NCBI GenBank assembly: GCA_023260935.1
Contig: JALQTL010000443.1
Span: 1 to 8,063, forward strand
Origin: Paracoccaceae bacterium
Lineage (GTDB): Bacteria > Pseudomonadota > Alphaproteobacteria > Rhodobacterales > Rhodobacteraceae
Direction: 5' to 3'
Length of the DNA: 8,063 nucleotides
The translations under genes and the position numbers were made by a program. How positions within the stretch are numbered: the first letter of the stretch is position 1; each line of letters starts with the position of its first letter. This document shows, one piece after another, positions 5,944 through 8,063 of the stretch. Below the pieces are notes generated by a model. The model did no database searches and was not told the DNA's origin. It saw only the letters and a list, made by a program, of their open reading frames with translations.

Positions 5944-7161
5944 TCAATTCGAGGGGCGCGTCACCGTGATCTGCGTCACATCGCAGTTTCCGCCACGGAA
6001 CGCCCCTGCGCAAGAGGTAAGGTAGAAGTTCCACATCCGGCGGAACCTGTCGTCAAAACCAAGCCGGGCCACCTCGTCCCAGCGGGCGTTGAACACCTCG
6101 TGCCAGCGGCGAAGGGTCTGGCTGTAGCTTTCGCCAAACTCGATCGACCCCTTGATCGACAGCCCGGCACGTTCCACCTCTTCGCGCAGGCGGAACGGGG
6201 CGGGAAGCATGCCGCCGGGGAAGATATACTTCTGGATGAAGTCCACACCCCGCTTGTAGACCGGCCAGCGGGCATCGGGGATGGTGATGATCTGCAAGGT
6301 GGCATGGCGGCCCGGCTTCAGCCTGTCGCGCAGCGCGTTGAAATAGGTGGGCCAGTATTTTTCCCCCACCGCCTCGAACATCTCGATGCTGGCGATGCCG
6401 TCATAGGTGCCGCGTTCGTCGCGGTAATCCTGCAACTTGATCTCGACCCGGTCAGAAAGGCCCGCCTTGGCGATGCGGTCCACGGCATAGTCGTATTGCG
6501 CCTTGCTGATCGTCAGCCCCGTCACCTTCAGCCCGCGCTTGGCGGCGGCATATTCGGCAAACCCGCCCCAACCGCAGCCGATTTCCAGCACATGATCGCC
6601 GGGTTGGGCCCCCATTTCGTCAACCATGCTGGCGTATTTCTGCTCTTGCGCCTTTTCCAGGCTTTCCTGGCCCGACCGGAACAGGGCACTGGAATAGGTC
6701 ATGCTGTCATCCAGCCACAGCCGATAGAAGTCGTTGCCCAGATCATAGTGATACTGGATATTCTTGCGCGCTTGCCGCCGGGAATTCGACTGAAGCCAGA
6801 AGCGCAGCTTTTCATAGGACCGCAACAGGCCCATGCCGGGAAAACCGTCATTGACCACATTGTTGGCCGGCAACTGGATCAGGTCCAGAAAGGCCTGTAG
6901 ATCGGGCGTGGACCACCAGCCTTCCAGATAGGCATCGCAAAAGCCCAGATCGCCTTCGCGGATCAGCCGGGCAAAAAGATCGGGGTTGTGCACCTCGATC
7001 TCGGCCACAAGGCCGGGCCGGCCCCCTTCCAGCCGGAAACGGCGCCCGTCGGGCAGAACGAAATCCAGCCGCCCCTCGCCCAATTTCCGCGCCACTTCAA
7101 AGGCCGAAGCAAAATAACGCGGCAAGCCGGTCTGGCCCTTCGTTGTCGTCAGAACTTCCAT
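5944..7161 (-). CDS. cfaA: CFA-synthase-like SAM-dependent methyltransferase (CfaA/UfaM-type)
   Basis: This 405-residue enzyme of the cyclopropane-fatty-acid-synthase family transfers a methyl or methylene group from S-adenosylmethionine to unsaturated acyl chains of membrane phospholipids. Family marks in order are NIQYHYDLGNDFYRLWLDDS (134-153), the SAM-binding loop VLEIGCGWGGFAEYA (191-205), LTISKAQYDYA (216-226), SIEMFEAVGEKYW (258-270), the KYIFPGGMLP loop (311-320), and GESYSQTLRRWHEVF (343-357). E263 and Y346 match bicarbonate-site residues of Escherichia coli CFA synthase, but the equivalents of its Cys139 and His266 appear to be Ser and a Gln/Ile (TYSSALF and LQIITI). The start ATG 7161 is chosen for its strong ribosome binding site; a TTG at 7224 is in frame but poorly placed. 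It lies 59 nt after the photolyase gene. In R. sphaeroides the cfaA and phrA genes are SigE-ChrR targets in the singlet-oxygen response. Confidence 0.87.
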   Translation of the reverse strand: MEVLTTTKGQTGLPRYFASAFEVARKLGEGRLDFVLPDGRRFRLEGGRPGLVAEIEVHNPDLFARLIREGDLGFCDAYLEGWWSTPDLQAFLDLIQLPANNVVNDGFPGMGLLRSYEKLRFWLQSNSRRQARKNIQYHYDLGNDFYRLWLDDSMTYSSALFRSGQESLEKAQEQKYASMVDEMGAQPGDHVLEIGCGWGGFAEYAAAKRGLKVTGLTISKAQYDYAVDRIAKAGLSDRVEIKLQDYRDERGTYDGIASIEMFEAVGEKYWPTYFNALRDRLKPGRHATLQIITIPDARWPVYKRGVDFIQKYIFPGGMLPAPFRLREEVERAGLSIKGSIEFGESYSQTLRRWHEVFNARWDEVARLGFDDRFRRMWNFYLTSCAGAFRGGNCDVTQITVTRPSN

Positions 7162-7162
7162 C

Positions 7163-7172
7163 TTCCCTCCCC
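7163..7172 (-). promoter_or_regulatory. Strong ribosome binding site that fixes the cfaA start
   Basis: On the minus strand GGGGAGGGAA lies 1 nt before the ATG at 7161, placing its GGAGG core at normal spacing. It favours ATG 7161 (MEVLTTTKG) over the in-frame TTG at 7224, whose extra 21 residues (beginning MSVMSVSETVNK) do not resemble the family N-terminus. Confidence 0.75.
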
Positions 7173-7220
7173 GGGAAAATCGTATTGTTTTGTTTACAGT
7201 TTCAGATACCGACATGACGC
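7173..7220 (-). promoter_or_regulatory. A/T-rich leader between phrA and cfaA, possible secondary promoter
   Basis: The 59-nt gap between the photolyase stop and the cfaA ATG is noticeably A-rich on the minus strand (CTGTAAACAAAACAATACGATTT), unlike the GC-rich surroundings. TACGAT could be a -10 box, but no convincing -35 partner is seen at 16-18 bp, and I see no match to a TGATCC-type SigE -35 element. It could be a weak promoter or an unstructured region that helps ribosome loading. Confidence 0.25.
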
Positions 7221-8063
7221 TCAAGAGTTTCGTTCCGCATATGCCGCAAGGGCGCGCGCCCGGCCTTCGGCAAGATCAACCAGCGGTAGCGGATATGGCT
7301 GCTGTGCGCTCAACTTCCATGACCGGGGAACGGCATCGAAGAACGCCAGTGCCTCGGGCGCAGGCTGGCGCGACATCTGGGCGATGAAGCGGCGGCGATA
7401 TTCCCCGCGGGGATCGAACTTCTCGACCTGGGTGGCGGGGTTGAAGATGCGAAAGAACGGCGCCGCATCGGGGCCCGAACCGGCGGCCCATTGCCACCCC
7501 ATCGCATTGGCCGCGGGATCCCAGTCCACCAGACAGTCGGCAAACCAGTCCAGCCCGATTTTCCAGTGCGTCATCAGATGCTTGGTCAGGTAACTTGCCA
7601 CGATCATCCGGGCGCGGTTGTGCATTCGCCCGGTCACATAAAGCTCTCGCATCCCGGCATCGACAAAGGGTTCCCCTGTCATCCCCCGGCGCCATGCCTC
7701 GGCCCGGTCACTGTCGCCGTGCCAGGGGAAACTGTCCCATTCGGGTTTCCAGTTGCGTTGGGTGATATGGGGCGTGTGATGCATCAGGTGATAGGCGAAT
7801 TCGCGCCAGACCAGTTCCTTCAGAAAAGTCTCGGCTCCGGCCGCCCCCTCGTCCATCCGGCGCCAGGCAGCATGCCAGATGCGACGGGGCCCAATCTCTC
7901 CCCAGGCAAGGTTTTCAGATAGGCCCGAGGTGCCGTCTATGGCCGGCAGGTCGCGCGCATCGGCATAGCGGGCAATGCGGGCATCCAGAAACCTCTCCAA
8001 CCGGGCAAGGGCGGCCGCTTCGCCCAGATGCAGATGGGGGCGCACCACCTCCGCGCCCCGGTT
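7221..8063 (-). CDS. phrA: Deoxyribodipyrimidine photolyase (class I CPD type), 5' end beyond the window
   Basis: The frame is open to the window edge, so only the C-terminal 280 residues are present. They make up most of the helical FAD-binding domain of the photolyase/cryptochrome family. Family marks in order are TSGLSENLAWGEIGPRRIW, the FLKELVWREFAYHLMHH helix, NWKPEWDSFPW, the TGEPFVDAGMRELYVTGRMH segment with NRARMIVASYLTKH, HWKIGLDWF, and the signature NAMGWQWAAGSGPDAAPFFR continuing to IFNPATQ and the EKFDPRGEY block. The last two hold the Trp residues expected in the electron-transfer chain. The Trp of the common TGWMHNR motif is Arg here. The tail PYPLPLVDLAEGRARALAAYA is typical. 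The enzyme repairs cyclobutane pyrimidine dimers using FADH- and light. The GTG at 8048 is internal, because NRGAEV precedes it in frame. It is the first visible gene of the photolyase-cfaA-trgA-trgB run. Confidence 0.94.
   Translation of the reverse strand, partial: NRGAEVVRPHLHLGEAAALARLERFLDARIARYADARDLPAIDGTSGLSENLAWGEIGPRRIWHAAWRRMDEGAAGAETFLKELVWREFAYHLMHHTPHITQRNWKPEWDSFPWHGDSDRAEAWRRGMTGEPFVDAGMRELYVTGRMHNRARMIVASYLTKHLMTHWKIGLDWFADCLVDWDPAANAMGWQWAAGSGPDAAPFFRIFNPATQVEKFDPRGEYRRRFIAQMSRQPAPEALAFFDAVPRSWKLSAQQPYPLPLVDLAEGRARALAAYAERNS

Noticed and set aside
5884..6900. Long plus-strand frame (338 codons) opposite cfaA and part of trgA
   Set aside because: It overlaps two well-supported minus-strand genes and has no family-like motifs.
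7162..7224. TTG at 7224 overlapping the photolyase stop (TTGA) as the cfaA start
   Set aside because: A much stronger ribosome binding site precedes ATG 7161, and the added residues do not resemble the family N-terminus.
1..8063. CRISPR arrays, tRNA or rRNA genes, insertion sequences, phage or defence genes
   Set aside because: No regularly spaced repeats, cloverleaf-like segments, transposase motifs or terminal inverted repeats were seen on either strand.

Overview
The window is GC-rich, densely coded chromosomal DNA that most resembles the Rhodobacteraceae (Rhodobacter/Paracoccus-like alphaproteobacteria). The evidence is the gene content (a TrgA/TrgB pair and a photolyase next to a CFA-synthase-like methyltransferase), strong GC bias at third codon positions, and a CCCCGGAGTATTT-type intergenic element that I recall from this family. 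The genus cannot be set by reading alone.

Region 1 (1-880) has no intact gene. On the minus strand, 396-560 is the decayed start of a sugar ABC-transporter periplasmic binding protein: a signal peptide and the first conserved block survive, interrupted by a stop and a frameshift. Positions 61-240 hold an unrecognised C-terminal coding remnant, and about 690-800 may hold a remnant of a zinc-type alcohol dehydrogenase. A perfect 14-bp palindrome, CTGTAACGTTACAG (607-620), just upstream of the dead transporter gene looks like a LacI-family operator.

Region 2 (881-4267, plus strand) is a compact carbohydrate operon: a LacI-family repressor, a xylose-isomerase-like TIM-barrel isomerase/epimerase (or lyase), and a Gfo/Idh/MocA NAD(P)-dependent sugar dehydrogenase. 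The repressor, the operator and two catabolic enzymes remain, while the transporter gene that would have been divergently transcribed is broken. The substrate is not readable from sequence, but the enzyme pair fits oxidation and rearrangement of a sugar, keto-sugar or polyol.

Region 3 (4319-8063, minus strand) is a second operon, read in the order photolyase (5' end outside the window), CFA-synthase-like methyltransferase, TrgA membrane protein, and TrgB, a fusion of a gamma-glutamylcyclotransferase-like domain with an ADP-ribose-type Nudix hydrolase. In Rhodobacter sphaeroides, photolyase and cfaA belong to the singlet-oxygen (SigE-ChrR) response, and trgAB was found as a tellurite-resistance locus. 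Having all four on one strand with gaps of 25-59 nt suggests a shared photo-oxidative/oxyanion stress unit covering DNA repair, membrane lipid modification and nucleotide clean-up. The two operons converge at about 4268-4318.
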